From the NCBI GenBank assembly GCA_036675345.1, contig JAKFFE010000020.1:62001-126000 (forward strand): DNA of 64,000 nucleotides, read 5' to 3'. Source of the stretch: JALYOC01 sp036675345. Lineage in GTDB: Bacteria; Myxococcota; Myxococcia; Myxococcales; Myxococcaceae. Numbering within the stretch: the stretch's first letter is position 1; each line of letters starts with the position of its first letter. The translations under genes were made by a program, and so were the position numbers. The notes beneath the pieces are model-generated. The model had not been told where the DNA came from and searched no databases. It was given only the letters and a program-made list of their open reading frames with translations. This document shows positions 8,680 through 17,466 of the stretch, piece after piece.

Positions 8680-9939
8680 CTAGAGCTCCGCCGGGCCGAT
8701 CCGGGTCCCATCCGGGATCACCGCATCCTTGGGGATCACCACCACCCCCTCGCGCGCGTACCAGTTCACCGCGTCGATGTCGGGGATGCTGCGGGGGAAG
8801 GGCCGGATCACCACGTTGGCGCCGATGCGGGCGTTCTTGTCCACGATCGCTCCCTGGATGTCGCAGCCGGGGCCGATCCCCAGCGGCAGGATCCCCCCCG
8901 AGTCCTGCTCGTAGTAGTCGGCGCCCATCAGGATCGACGAGCGGATCTTGGTTCCGGCGAAGATCCGGCTGCGGATCCCGACGATGGAGTCGGAGATCTC
9001 CGCCCCCTGGATCCGCCCCCCGTCGCAGAGCAACACCCGGCTCAGCTGGCTGTCGGCCACGGTGCTGCCGGGGAGGAAGCGGGCGTGGGTGTAGATCGGC
9101 CGGTCCGGATCATAGAAGTCGAACACCGGGGTGGGCCGGGTCAGCGCCAGGTTGGTGTCGTAGAAGGACCGGATGGTGCCGATGTCCTCCCAGAACCCGG
9201 TGAAGTCGTAGCCGAACACCCGGTGGGTCTTGAGCGAGGCGGGGAGGATGTCCGAGCCGAAGTCCGACCAGGCGGGGTTCTCCAGCAGGTCCAGCAGCAC
9301 CTCGGTGTTGAACAGGTAGAAGCCCAGCGACCCCAGGTATGGCTTCTCCGGGTCCTCCCGGCTGACCATCTCCTTGAGCACCAGCGGGTCCTTGGGCTTC
9401 TCCGCGAATTCGGTGATCCGCCCGCCCTCTGATCGCTTGAGCACCCCGAAGCGCCCGGCGTCCTCCCGGTTCACCGGCTGCACCGCCACCGTGACCTGCG
9501 CGCCCTGGGCCTCGTGGTAGGCGATCATCGCCCGGTAATCCATCCGGTACAGGTGGTCGCCGGCCAGGATCAGCACGTGCTTGGTGCGTGCGTTCTTGAT
9601 CTGCTGCAGCTGCTTGCGGACCGCGTCGGCGGTGCCCTGGTACCAGCTGCTGCTGGCGTTGGTCTGCTCGGCGGCCAGGATCTCCACCCACCCGGTGTGG
9701 AAGGGATCGAAGGAATAGGTGTGCTTGATGTGCCGGTGCAGCGACACCGAGTTGAACTGGGTCAGCACCGCGATCCGGAAGATCTGGGAGTGGATGCAGT
9801 TGCTGATCGGCACGTCGATCAGCCGGTACTTCCCGGCGATCGGCACCGCCGGCTTGGAGCGCTTCTCGGTCAGCGGGTGGAGCCGGGTGCCCCTGCCCCC
9901 GCCCAGGATGACTGCCAGGATGTCGTTGGTGGAGATCAC
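8680..9939 (-). CDS. glgC: Glucose-1-phosphate adenylyltransferase
   Basis: GlgC makes ADP-glucose from ATP and glucose-1-phosphate, the committed step of bacterial glycogen synthesis. The 419-residue product has the nucleotide-binding loop GGGRGTRLHPLTEKRSKPA, FAEKPKDP containing the glucose-1-P-binding Lys, AGDHLYRMDYR with the catalytic Asp, and a C-terminal left-handed beta-helix built of hexapeptide repeats from about residue 290. Length is normal for the family. The gene is leftward and the downstream glycosyltransferase gene follows at once. No other glycogen genes are nearby. Confidence 0.95.
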   Translation of the reverse strand: MISTNDILAVILGGGRGTRLHPLTEKRSKPAVPIAGKYRLIDVPISNCIHSQIFRIAVLTQFNSVSLHRHIKHTYSFDPFHTGWVEILAAEQTNASSSWYQGTADAVRKQLQQIKNARTKHVLILAGDHLYRMDYRAMIAYHEAQGAQVTVAVQPVNREDAGRFGVLKRSEGGRITEFAEKPKDPLVLKEMVSREDPEKPYLGSLGFYLFNTEVLLDLLENPAWSDFGSDILPASLKTHRVFGYDFTGFWEDIGTIRSFYDTNLALTRPTPVFDFYDPDRPIYTHARFLPGSTVADSQLSRVLLCDGGRIQGAEISDSIVGIRSRIFAGTKIRSSILMGADYYEQDSGGILPLGIGPGCDIQGAIVDKNARIGANVVIRPFPRSIPDIDAVNWYAREGVVVIPKDAVIPDGTRIGPAEL

Positions 9940-10061
9940 GCTGGCGCCAGCCTAGTCAGCTTCCGGCCAGCCACCACTTCCTGCCAGTGAAAGCCACGCT
10001 CATCCCGGGTGGCCCGCCGGAACGAGACGACCGCCAGGAGGGCTGGTAGAAGCCGCCTTCG

Positions 10062-10622
10062 ATGCCTCCCGCCTCCGCCGTCCTTCCCCCGCCGCAGAGC
10101 GACCGCGGCTTCTTCCTGTTCAACGCGGTGGTCTCCTCCGCGGCGGTGGCCTTCCTGGCCTGGCTGCTGCTGGCGCCCCGGGAGGCAGCGGGCCTGGCGG
10201 ACCTGGGCTTCATGCCCGCGGTCAACGCCGGCTTCAACGGGCTCTCTACCCTCTGCCTGCTGGGCGGCTACGTGGCGATCCGCCGCAAACGGCCGGACCT
10301 CCACCGCTACTTCATGGTGGGGGCGCTAGCCGCTTCGGCGCTGTTCCTGGTGGGATACGTGGCCTACCACTACGTCCACGGGGACACGAAGTTCACCGGG
10401 GTGGGGGCGATCCGCCCGGTGTACTTCGCGCTGCTGATCAGCCACATCCTGCTCTCGGTGTTCGTGCTGCCGCTGGCGCTGACCGCGGTGTACTTCGCGG
10501 TCAAGAAGCGGTTCGTCACCCACCGCAAGGTCACCCGCGTCGCCCTGCCCCTGTGGCTGTACGTCTCCGCCACCGGGGTGCTGTTGTTCTTCATGCTGCA
10601 TGTGTGGTTCGCGCCCCGTTAG
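10062..10622 (+). CDS. DUF420 family membrane protein (CtaM-like)
   Basis: A 186-residue protein with five predicted membrane helices. The conserved DUF420 histidines are visible: YVAYHYVHGDT, ISHILLSV, VTHRKVTR and the C-terminal FMLHVWF. DUF420 proteins include CtaM, needed to assemble haem-copper oxidases in Gram-positive bacteria, and are common beside oxidase genes in myxobacteria; no oxidase gene is present here, so a respiratory role is inferred from family alone. The preceding 120-base gap, divergent from glgC, contains AGGAGGG at about 10042-10048, rather far from the ATG. Confidence 0.82.
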   Translation: MPPASAVLPPPQSDRGFFLFNAVVSSAAVAFLAWLLLAPREAAGLADLGFMPAVNAGFNGLSTLCLLGGYVAIRRKRPDLHRYFMVGALAASALFLVGYVAYHYVHGDTKFTGVGAIRPVYFALLISHILLSVFVLPLALTAVYFAVKKRFVTHRKVTRVALPLWLYVSATGVLLFFMLHVWFAPR

Positions 10623-10657
10623 CCCCAGCGCGGTTTGGGGGTTAACCTCCGGTCCCT

Positions 10658-11869
10658 ATGCCCCGGGTCCTGGTGATCGACGACAGCCGCCTGGTCCTGG
10701 CGGCGATGCAGCACGCCCTGGAGCGCAACGGCTTCGAGGTGGCGATCGGCTCCAACGGGATCGAGGGACTGGCCCAGCTGGAGGGCTTCTCCCCGGACCT
10801 GGTGATCTCCGACCTGGAGATGCCGGAGCTGGACGGGCTGGAGGTGGTGCGGCGGGTCCACGCGCGCTCGCCGGAGACCCCGGTGCTGATCCTCACCGAG
10901 CACGGCGAGGTCCCGCTGGTGGTGCAGTCGATGCGCGAGGGGGCGTTCGGCTACCTGCGCAAGGGGATCAGCGAAGACGCCCTGGTGGCGGAGATCAACG
11001 CCGCGCTCAAGCACCGCTCGGTGCTGGAGCAGAACCGCAAGCTGCAGGAGATCGCCCGGCAGTACCAGACCAAGCTGGAGCGGATGGTGGAGGAGAAGAC
11101 CGCGGAGGTGCTCTCCTTGCAGCGACGCCAGGCCCAGACCGAGAAGATGGCGGCGCTGGGCACCCTGCTGGCGGGCGTGGCCCACGAGGTGAACAACCCG
11201 CTGGCGGTGATCTCCGGGAACATCGAGTGGCTGCAGGAGAGCGTGGACGAGATGATGGTCAAGTCCGACGCCGACGCGCTGCAGGGGGACTTCGCCCGCT
11301 TCCGGGTGACCCTGGCGGAGATGGCCACCTCCTCGGAGCGGATCGAACGGCTGATCGCGCGGCTGCGCCGGCTGTCCCACCCGGGCGCGGAGCCGGGCGC
11401 CTGTGAGGTGGCCCACGCCCTGGCCCAGACCGAGGTGTTCTGCCGGCCCCACCTCTCCACCACCGCCCGGTTGGAGGTGGTGGTGGAGGGCGACTTGCAG
11501 CGGGTGAGCGTGCGGCTCCCCGAGGACGACCTGGTGTCGGTGCTCTCGAATCTGGTGATCAACGCCTGTCACGCGGTGAAGCCCGGCCAGGGCTTGATCC
11601 GCCTGCGGGTGGTGCGCAGCGGCGAGTCGCTGCTGTTCCAGGTGGAGGACAACGGCAGCGGGATCGCGCCCCAGAACCTGACCCAGGTCTTCGACCCCTT
11701 CTTCACCACCAAGGCGCCGGGGAAGGGCTCGGGGCTGGGGTTGTCCCTGGTGTACCAGGTGGTGACTTCGGTGGGCGGCGAGGTGCAGCTGCGCAGCCAG
11801 CTGGGTGAGGGCACCACCGTGGAGCTGAAGCTCCCGGTGGCGACCGCGAAGGACCTGGAATCGATGTAG
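10658..11869 (+). CDS. Receiver domain-histidine kinase fusion
   Basis: A soluble two-component protein of 403 residues. The N-terminal receiver (1-120) has acidic Asp8/Asp9, phospho-acceptor Asp52 (VISDLEMPELDG), Thr80 and Lys102. A coiled-coil linker (about 120-165) leads to the HisKA H-box LLAGVAHEVNNPL with His176, followed by the HATPase_c domain with N-box NLVINACHAV, G1 DNGSGI, F-box FDPFFTTK and G2 GSGLGL. It has no membrane segment, so the input should come by phosphotransfer to the receiver. No partner response regulator or kinase gene is adjacent. This receiver-first architecture is common in Myxococcota signalling. Confidence 0.93.
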   Translation: MPRVLVIDDSRLVLAAMQHALERNGFEVAIGSNGIEGLAQLEGFSPDLVISDLEMPELDGLEVVRRVHARSPETPVLILTEHGEVPLVVQSMREGAFGYLRKGISEDALVAEINAALKHRSVLEQNRKLQEIARQYQTKLERMVEEKTAEVLSLQRRQAQTEKMAALGTLLAGVAHEVNNPLAVISGNIEWLQESVDEMMVKSDADALQGDFARFRVTLAEMATSSERIERLIARLRRLSHPGAEPGACEVAHALAQTEVFCRPHLSTTARLEVVVEGDLQRVSVRLPEDDLVSVLSNLVINACHAVKPGQGLIRLRVVRSGESLLFQVEDNGSGIAPQNLTQVFDPFFTTKAPGKGSGLGLSLVYQVVTSVGGEVQLRSQLGEGTTVELKLPVATAKDLESM

Positions 11870-11878
11870 CGACCCCCG

Positions 11879-13273
11879 TCAGTAGGACCGGGGAATGCAG
11901 CGCAGGACCCCCTCGATGGTCCCGGCGTCGGAGCGGTAGGCCACCGCCAGGGTGCCGGAGGTGGCGCCCGCGGCCACCGAAGGAAGCCTCGCTCCCCGGA
12001 CCAGGACCTGGCCCGCGTCTGGCGCCAGCGGCTGGGTGAAGTCCCGCGCCACCACCGTGCCGGGGGGCTGCTCGAACACCGCGATCGGCCGCTGCAGCAC
12101 ATGCGCCATGTCCAGGGCGGTGGACACCGGGGCGAAGGAGGTGGGGGTGCCACCATCGAGGGAGAGGTGCCCGGCGCCGCCCTCCTCCCAGCTCAGGCCC
12201 GCGGTGGAACCAAACAGATCCAGTTGGGGATCGCTCATCCCGGTGAAGGAGAAGAAGGAGCCTCGCTGGCTGGGGCTGCTGAGGTTGGAGACGGTCTCGA
12301 AGAACTCCAGCCCGGCCTCCGAATCGGACGTCCAGGAGTAGGCGAACCGGAAGCCACCGCTGGGCGAGGCGGCGACTGTGTTCTCGACCACGACCTGGTC
12401 GACGGGCATCAACGGGGTCAGGCTGATCGCCCCGCCATCGGCCACGCCCGACGGATCGAAGGTCCGGCCATACAGCCGGGCGTCCGCCATCCACAGCACC
12501 GCGATCCGGTCCTGGGCGAGGTTGGTCGCGTTGGGGGTTTCGGCGTGGTCCAGCAGGCCTGCGTTGGCGACTTCGGTCAGAAAGCGGGTCCCACCGTCGG
12601 GGGCAACCCCGGCCAGCAGGACCGACTCGCCGCCGTCGGGATGGAGGTGCACCCAGCTGAGCAGAGAGGTGGACCCCAGGGTGCTGATCGTTCCTCCCAA
12701 GGCCCTCCCGGGGCGACCGTCCACCTGGGTCATCGGGATGGTGGGGTTGAGGTCCTGATCATAGGCCCGGAACTGGATGTAGCCGGTGACTCCCCCCCCG
12801 TCGATGGTGGTCATCACCGCCACGTACCCACCGTCCAGGGCAGCCACGTTGAACTCCGCGACCCCGGTGGCCAACGTCACCGCCGGGCCCGGCTCATCAA
12901 TCAATCCATCGCAGTCGTCGTCGGCTCCATTGCAGATTTCGGTGGTCGCCACACAGCCCGCGTCGGCGAGGCCGGCGTCCGTGAGGCCAGCGTCGGTCAG
13001 CCCGGCGTCGGTCAGGCCGGCGTCGGTCTGCCCGGCGTCGGTGCTGCCGCCGTCGGTCTGCCCGCCGTCGGTGCTGCCGGCGTCGGTGCTTCCGGCGTCA
13101 GAGCCGCCCCCGTCCGGATCCCCCTCTCCGTCGATCCGGCAGCGGCTGCTCGAATCGCAGAAGTACCCGCTGGGGCAAGCCTCGGAGTCGCACTGGACCC
13201 CGGTGAAGTCGAAACAGCCCGCGCCCAGCGCGAACACCACGGACACTCCCAGGGCCAGACTCAGGCGGCGCAT
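11879..13273 (-). CDS. Lipoprotein with MopE-type motif and TDAGL repeats
   Basis: A 464-residue predicted lipoprotein: signal peptide MRRLSLALGVSVVFALGAGC with lipidated Cys20. Then come a Cys-rich segment (QCDSEACPSGYFCDSSSRC), a low-complexity run of about ten imperfect TDAGL/STDAG pentapeptides (residues 59-106), and ICNGADDDCDGLIDE, the Asp/Cys motif seen in MopE-like and myxobacterial surface proteins, which may bind metal. The rest looks like a beta-rich, possibly propeller-like domain without a family I recognise. The ATG overlaps the stop of the preceding CsgG/TolB-like gene by one base, so the two form an operon. Confidence 0.85.
   Translation of the reverse strand: MRRLSLALGVSVVFALGAGCFDFTGVQCDSEACPSGYFCDSSSRCRIDGEGDPDGGGSDAGSTDAGSTDGGQTDGGSTDAGQTDAGLTDAGLTDAGLTDAGLADAGCVATTEICNGADDDCDGLIDEPGPAVTLATGVAEFNVAALDGGYVAVMTTIDGGGVTGYIQFRAYDQDLNPTIPMTQVDGRPGRALGGTISTLGSTSLLSWVHLHPDGGESVLLAGVAPDGGTRFLTEVANAGLLDHAETPNATNLAQDRIAVLWMADARLYGRTFDPSGVADGGAISLTPLMPVDQVVVENTVAASPSGGFRFAYSWTSDSEAGLEFFETVSNLSSPSQRGSFFSFTGMSDPQLDLFGSTAGLSWEEGGAGHLSLDGGTPTSFAPVSTALDMAHVLQRPIAVFEQPPGTVVARDFTQPLAPDAGQVLVRGARLPSVAAGATSGTLAVAYRSDAGTIEGVLRCIPRSY
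12956..13099 (-). repeat. 15-bp in-frame tandem repeats coding TDAGL units
   Basis: Roughly ten imperfect copies of a 15-base unit lie inside the lipoprotein gene and are translated as pentapeptides such as TDAGL, STDAG and QTDGG. The unit length is a multiple of three, so copy-number changes keep the frame. This Asp/Thr/Gly-rich stretch is probably a flexible linker between the lipid anchor region and the main domain. Confidence 0.85.
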
Positions 13274-14079
13274 CACAGCGACCCTCCCAGCGAGAACATC
13301 ACCCCCGCTTCGGTGGGGACCAGGACCGCGGTGGTGGTGCTTCCCGGCGCCAGCCACAGCCACAGCCCGACTCCGGTCACCACCGCGCCCACCCCCACTC
13401 CGACCAGGCCCAGGTTCTTGGTCCCCTCCAGGCGGGTGGCCTCGGTGACCTGGATCGCGTTGCGGCGATTGTAGAAGTCAGCGGTGGTGATCGCGGCCAC
13501 CGCACCGCCCGCCAGGGCCAGCACGCCGCCGGCGGCGGTGGTGGCGATTCCCGCCCAGGGAAGCGAGGGTCCGGAAGGAGCGGGGACGGCGGCACCTCCG
13601 GGGATGATGGTGATCAGCTGGGTCAGCGCCTCCCGGGTCCGGTTCAGCAGCTCGCTGTCGTTGGCGGCCATCGCGTACTCGCGGGCGATCACCTTGTTCT
13701 CCTTGGCGTCCAGCAGCTTCAGATCCACCCGGCGGGTCTGATCGATCCGGGCCACGCTGCCCAGCAGCACGTAGTCCGCGCCCAGCGCTCCCCCCAGCTC
13801 CGCCAGACAGCTGGAGGCGTCGTCGGCGCAGCCCAGCAGCTGCTTTTGCCGCTCCAGTCCCAGCATCGCGTCGATGTCGCTTTTGCCCACCACCTCGAAG
13901 CGCCGGGTGCGGGCCAGGTCGGTGAGGATCACCTCCTGCAACAGCTCCACCTGAGGCCGGGAGGCGGCATCCAGGGCTCGCAGCTCCATCACCGCCACCC
14001 GGGGGACCTTCACCGCCTCCACCGGCACCGGCGCCGCCGCCAGCACCGCGAACAGCATTCCGCCGAGAACCGAACCCAT
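13273..14079 (-). CDS. Exported CsgG/TolB-N-like protein with C-terminal membrane segments
   Basis: A 268-residue protein. After an N-terminal signal (MGSVLGGMLFAVLAAAPVPVEA) it has an alpha/beta domain of the CsgG/LpoB/TolB-N type: RVAVMELRALD, ILTDLARTRRFEVVGKSDIDAML, CLAELGGALGADYVLLGSV. Two hydrophobic segments follow (about residues 178-200 and 220-245). I chose the ATG at 14079 over the upstream one because it has a strong ribosome site, GGAGG seven bases ahead. Proteins of this type often measure or shape envelope processes; the specific role is unknown. It is upstream of, and coupled to, the MopE-type lipoprotein gene. Confidence 0.75.
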   Translation of the reverse strand: MGSVLGGMLFAVLAAAPVPVEAVKVPRVAVMELRALDAASRPQVELLQEVILTDLARTRRFEVVGKSDIDAMLGLERQKQLLGCADDASSCLAELGGALGADYVLLGSVARIDQTRRVDLKLLDAKENKVIAREYAMAANDSELLNRTREALTQLITIIPGGAAVPAPSGPSLPWAGIATTAAGGVLALAGGAVAAITTADFYNRRNAIQVTEATRLEGTKNLGLVGVGVGAVVTGVGLWLWLAPGSTTTAVLVPTEAGVMFSLGGSL

Positions 14080-14174
14080 CTGGACGCCTCCGGGCCCAAG
14101 GTTAGTCGGATTCACGGCCCGAGGGGTCCCCGCCAGGGCCAGCGCCCGCCAACCAGGGGAATGCTGGAATTGAT

Positions 14175-14717
14175 ATGCTTCCGCGCATGGCGCTTCTCGC
14201 GATCCCCGTGGCCGAGCTGAACTCCTTCGATCTTCCTCCGGTGTGTGTGGTGAGCGGAGAGGACACCCAGGTGACCTTCCGTCCGGTGAAGTTCGTCTGG
14301 TCCCCGCGCTGGATTCCGGTGCTGATCTTCTTCCCCTACGCCGGGTTGCTGCTGGCGCTGGTGGTCACCCTGGCGATGCGCAAGCGGGCCGCCGGAGAGC
14401 TGCCCTTCTCCGAGACCGGCTGGGAACGCTACCGCCGCGGGGTGTGGATGAGCCGAGCGGGGTTGTTGACCCTGCTGGCCGGAATGGGGGGAATGGTCGC
14501 CCTGCTGGCGAACCATCAGTCCGGGGCGGGGGTGGCGGTGGGAGTGGGGGGCTTGATCGCCACCATCGTCCTCCACGTCACCGGGACCAACCTGGGGATC
14601 TCGGTGCAGCGGATCACCCTCACCCACCTGGAGCTGAAGATTCCCAGCGAGGCGGTGGCCCTCCGCTTCCGCGAGCGGCTGCAGAGGGATGGGGTCCGCC
14701 AGGCGGTCGCGGTGTGA
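14175..14717 (+). CDS. Hypothetical membrane protein
   Basis: A 180-residue protein of unknown function with three predicted membrane helices (about residues 48-68, 94-112 and 118-140) and a conserved-looking SETGWERYRRG loop. An alternative start at 14187 (MALLAIP) is possible; neither ATG has a strong ribosome site. Its stop overlaps the GTG of the next gene, which also codes a small membrane protein with a Cys-rich head, so they probably work together. Confidence 0.7.
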   Translation: MLPRMALLAIPVAELNSFDLPPVCVVSGEDTQVTFRPVKFVWSPRWIPVLIFFPYAGLLLALVVTLAMRKRAAGELPFSETGWERYRRGVWMSRAGLLTLLAGMGGMVALLANHQSGAGVAVGVGGLIATIVLHVTGTNLGISVQRITLTHLELKIPSEAVALRFRERLQRDGVRQAVAV

Positions 14718-15112
14718 GCAGCGAAGCTCCCGTCTCCGAGTCCCCCGGCCCCTGCTGCGCGCGTCATCCCCAGACCGCAGCCAGGGGCAGTTGCATCCGC
14801 TGCGGGAGCTTCATGTGCCACGCCTGCGAGTGGCGCACCCGGCTCGATGCCCACCCGCTGTGCGCGGGCTGCTGGGAGCTTCGGGAGGCGCACCGCAAGA
14901 CCCTGCCGCGGGCGGAGGTCCCGGGCCGCACCGGGCTGTGGCTGGGGGTGGTCTCGCTGCTCCCGCTGCCTCCGGTGCAGCTGGTCTCCCTGGTGCTGAA
15001 CCTGGTGGAGCTGAACAAGGCCGAGCCTGTTCACCGCTGGCGGCCCCAGCTCGGGCTGGGGCTGACCCTGTTGGGGCTGCTGGGCCTGCTGCTGCTGGTG
15101 CTGGGGAGCTAA
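14714..15112 (+). CDS. B-box-like zinc finger membrane protein
   Basis: A 132-residue protein. The N-terminal half has a Cys/His pattern CCARHPQTAARGSCIRCGSF then CHAC and CAGCWE, resembling the B-box/rhomboid-associated zinc finger found at the start of many bacterial membrane proteins. Two membrane helices follow (about residues 74-95 and 112-131). No catalytic motif is visible. The GTG start overlaps the preceding gene by four bases (GTGA). It is convergent with the ClC gene seven bases downstream. Confidence 0.72.
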   Translation: MSSEAPVSESPGPCCARHPQTAARGSCIRCGSFMCHACEWRTRLDAHPLCAGCWELREAHRKTLPRAEVPGRTGLWLGVVSLLPLPPVQLVSLVLNLVELNKAEPVHRWRPQLGLGLTLLGLLGLLLLVLGS

Positions 15113-15119
15113 GGCCTCG

Positions 15120-16925
15120 CTACTGCTCCACCCCGCGGGAGTGGAGCAGATCGCTGCGGGTGACGATCCCCACCAGCTTCCCGGAGCTTCGGGAGAGGAC
15201 CGGCAGCCGTCCCACCCGCTCATGGATCATCCGGTTGGCCACCTCCCGCATGCTGTCGTCCTCGAAGACAGTCACCAGTGGCCGGTGGATCAAGTCCCGG
15301 AGGGGTCGTTGGAGATCCCCCTCCGCCCGAAGCAGCTCGCGACGGGTGAGCACTCCCACCACGGTGCGGTCCTCCTCGATCACCGGGAACGCCTGGTGGG
15401 TGGCCCCGCCGCTGGCGGACTCCAGCCAGGCCCGGGTCTGGAGCACGCTGTCGGAGGCCAGCAAGGTCACCACCTGCTGGCTGGCGAAGGTACCGGCGTG
15501 GATCTGCGCCAGGAGATCCGCGGCGTACTCCCCACTGACCTTGACTCCTCTCCGGGCAATCTTCTCGGTCATGATCGAGTGCCGTTGCAGCAGGCTGGTG
15601 ACCAGGAACGCCGCGGTGCAGCCGGTCAGCAGCGGCAGCAGCCCGAACGGCTGGCGGGTGGTCTCGAAGGCGAACACCACCGAGGTCAACAGGGCGCGGG
15701 AGGCGCCGGCGAACAGCGCCGCCATCCCCACCAGCGCGGCCATCCGCGGCTCCACCCCCAGGCCGGGCAGCAGCAACGCCGCCGCGGTCCCGAACAGCGA
15801 CCCCAGGGCCCCGCCCAGGGTGAACAGCGGGGCCAAGGTTCCCCCGGAGGTGCCACTGCCCAGCGCCACCGACCAGGAGATGAACTTGAGCAGGCACAGC
15901 ATCGCCACGAACCCCGGAGTCCAGCTGCCGGAGACCAGGTGCTCGATGTTGTCGTAGCCCACCCCCAGGGTGCGCGGCATCACCAGCCCGCACAGCCCCA
16001 CCGCCACTCCGCCCAGGGCCGGCCACCACATCCAGTGCAGCGGCAGCCTCTCGAAGCCATCCTCGATGGCGTAGACCGCCTTGGTGACCGCCGCGGCCAC
16101 CAGGCCCAGCAGCGCCCCCTCCACCAGGTAGCCGGCGATGGCGGTGGAGGGCACCACGCCCATCGCCGGCACCACGAAGGCCGGAGCGTTGCCCACCACC
16201 GCGAAGCGCACCGAGGTGGCGACGGCAGCGGCCAGCGCCACCGGGACGAAGCTGCGGGGGCGGAACTCGAACAGCAGCAGCTCCACCGCCAGCAGGACCG
16301 CGGAGACCGGGCTGCCGAAGGTGGCCGCCATCCCCGCCGCCGCGCCCGCCGCCAGCAGCGTCTTGCGCTCGGCGGCGGTGACTGTCAGCACCTGCCCCAG
16401 CCAGGAGCCCAGCGCGCCGCCGGTGGCGATGATCGGCCCCTCCGCTCCGAACGGCCCCCCGGTGCCGATGGCGATCGCCGAGGAGGCGGGCTTGAGGAAG
16501 GTGATCCGGGGCGGAATCCGGCTCTCGTTGGTGAGGACCTGCTCCATCGCCTCCGGGATGCCGTGGCCACGGATGGCGCGGCTGCCGTAGCGGGCCATCA
16601 GCCCCACGATCAACCCGCCCAGCACCGGCAGCAGCAGCACCCAGAGACCGACGTCCGCCTCGTGCGGGGCGGCGTGCTGGAGGGAGAGCCGCCCGAAGAA
16701 GGAGAGGTTGGTCACCAGCGCGATGCAGGCGGTGAGCAGCTGCGCCACCCCGGCGGCGGCCACCCCCAGCAGCAGCGCCAGCCCGGAGATCCGCAGCGTC
16801 CGCCCATCGACCACCATCCCCTTGAGCGGCAGGTGGGCACCGCGGAGCGCCGGGCCCATGGAGGGTGCGACCGGCAGCGCGGTCTCCCCGGTCTGGGCGG
16901 CGGAGGAATCTGGATCCCTGCTCAT
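15120..16925 (-). CDS. ClC family chloride channel/antiporter with two CBS domains
   Basis: A 601-residue ClC protein: about 440 residues of membrane core followed by two cytoplasmic CBS domains (about 475-530 and 540-600). Anion-pathway motifs are RGHGIPEA (the GSGIP motif, with His in place of the Cl-coordinating Ser, as in many CBS-bearing bacterial ClCs), GPFGAEGPI containing the gating Glu, and GSGTSGGTLAP. It may be a chloride channel or H+/Cl- exchanger; the proton-glutamate position was not resolved. It starts with no gap after the MarR regulator gene, so the two form one unit. Confidence 0.9.
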   Translation of the reverse strand: MSRDPDSSAAQTGETALPVAPSMGPALRGAHLPLKGMVVDGRTLRISGLALLLGVAAAGVAQLLTACIALVTNLSFFGRLSLQHAAPHEADVGLWVLLLPVLGGLIVGLMARYGSRAIRGHGIPEAMEQVLTNESRIPPRITFLKPASSAIAIGTGGPFGAEGPIIATGGALGSWLGQVLTVTAAERKTLLAAGAAAGMAATFGSPVSAVLLAVELLLFEFRPRSFVPVALAAAVATSVRFAVVGNAPAFVVPAMGVVPSTAIAGYLVEGALLGLVAAAVTKAVYAIEDGFERLPLHWMWWPALGGVAVGLCGLVMPRTLGVGYDNIEHLVSGSWTPGFVAMLCLLKFISWSVALGSGTSGGTLAPLFTLGGALGSLFGTAAALLLPGLGVEPRMAALVGMAALFAGASRALLTSVVFAFETTRQPFGLLPLLTGCTAAFLVTSLLQRHSIMTEKIARRGVKVSGEYAADLLAQIHAGTFASQQVVTLLASDSVLQTRAWLESASGGATHQAFPVIEEDRTVVGVLTRRELLRAEGDLQRPLRDLIHRPLVTVFEDDSMREVANRMIHERVGRLPVLSRSSGKLVGIVTRSDLLHSRGVEQ

Positions 16926-17402
16926 CTAGCGCTTCTCCTCGAAGAACATCGGAGGAGGTTCGGTGGGCAGTCCCATCTGCTCCACCAGCTGTCCCAGCAG
17001 CGACGCCAGCTTCAGCTGATCCCGGGGAGGCAGGGCCAGGATCGCCTCCTTCAGCTGGGCATGGGGAAGCGGGAGGGGCTGGCGGGTCAGCCGCTCCCCC
17101 TTGGCGGTGAGCGAGACCCGGATCGAGCGGCGGTCCTCCGGGCTGACCTGACGTCGCACCAGACCGCCGGTGGCCAGACGGGAGACCACCACCGAGACCG
17201 AGCTCTGGTGGGTAAGGGTGCGATCCGCCAGCTGGCCCATGGTGGCCGGGCCCTGCTCCCGCAGCTGCTGCAAGACCAGCAACTGGGCGCCGGAGAGGCT
17301 GGGGCCGCGCGACCCGCGCTGGGGGGTGCGCAGGCTCTGGACGATCCGGCGGAGGTGGTCGAGGACGCGCTGCGCCCCCGGTTCATTTGTATGGGATCCC
17401 AT
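16926..17402 (-). CDS. MarR family transcriptional regulator
   Basis: A 158-residue winged-helix regulator. The MarR helix-turn-helix and wing are clear: GPATMGQLADRTLTHQSSVSVVVSRLATGGLVRRQVSPEDRRSIRVSLTAKGE, with the typical DRR wing motif. It is followed without a gap by the ClC gene and probably regulates that unit. A perfect 12-base palindrome (17391-17402) overlaps its own start codon and could be its operator. MarR proteins usually repress and are released by small ligands or oxidation; no ligand can be inferred. Confidence 0.9.
   Translation of the reverse strand: MGSHTNEPGAQRVLDHLRRIVQSLRTPQRGSRGPSLSGAQLLVLQQLREQGPATMGQLADRTLTHQSSVSVVVSRLATGGLVRRQVSPEDRRSIRVSLTAKGERLTRQPLPLPHAQLKEAILALPPRDQLKLASLLGQLVEQMGLPTEPPPMFFEEKR
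17391..17402. promoter_or_regulatory. Palindrome ATGGGATCCCAT at the marR start codon
   Basis: A perfect 12-base inverted repeat made of the first four codons of the MarR gene on the minus strand. MarR dimers bind short palindromes and often regulate themselves, so this could be an operator, but one short palindrome in GC-rich DNA may arise by chance. Confidence 0.3.
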
Positions 17403-17432
17403 CGAGTTGAGGGACCCGTATCCTGGGTGGGA

Positions 17433-17452
17433 GGGCGGCGCAAGCGGCGCCC
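17433..17452 (-). terminator. Hairpin after the LysM-calpain gene
   Basis: An eight-base-pair GC stem with one mismatch and a four-base loop sits 14 bases past the stop of the LysM-calpain gene. There is no T-run behind it, so it may be a processing or stabilising hairpin rather than an intrinsic terminator. Confidence 0.28.
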
Positions 17453-17466
17453 GGTACCCTTGGGGG

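Noticed and set aside
12956..13099. Possible CRISPR-like array
   Set aside because: The unit is 15 bases without spacers and lies in frame in a lipoprotein gene, coding TDAGL repeats.
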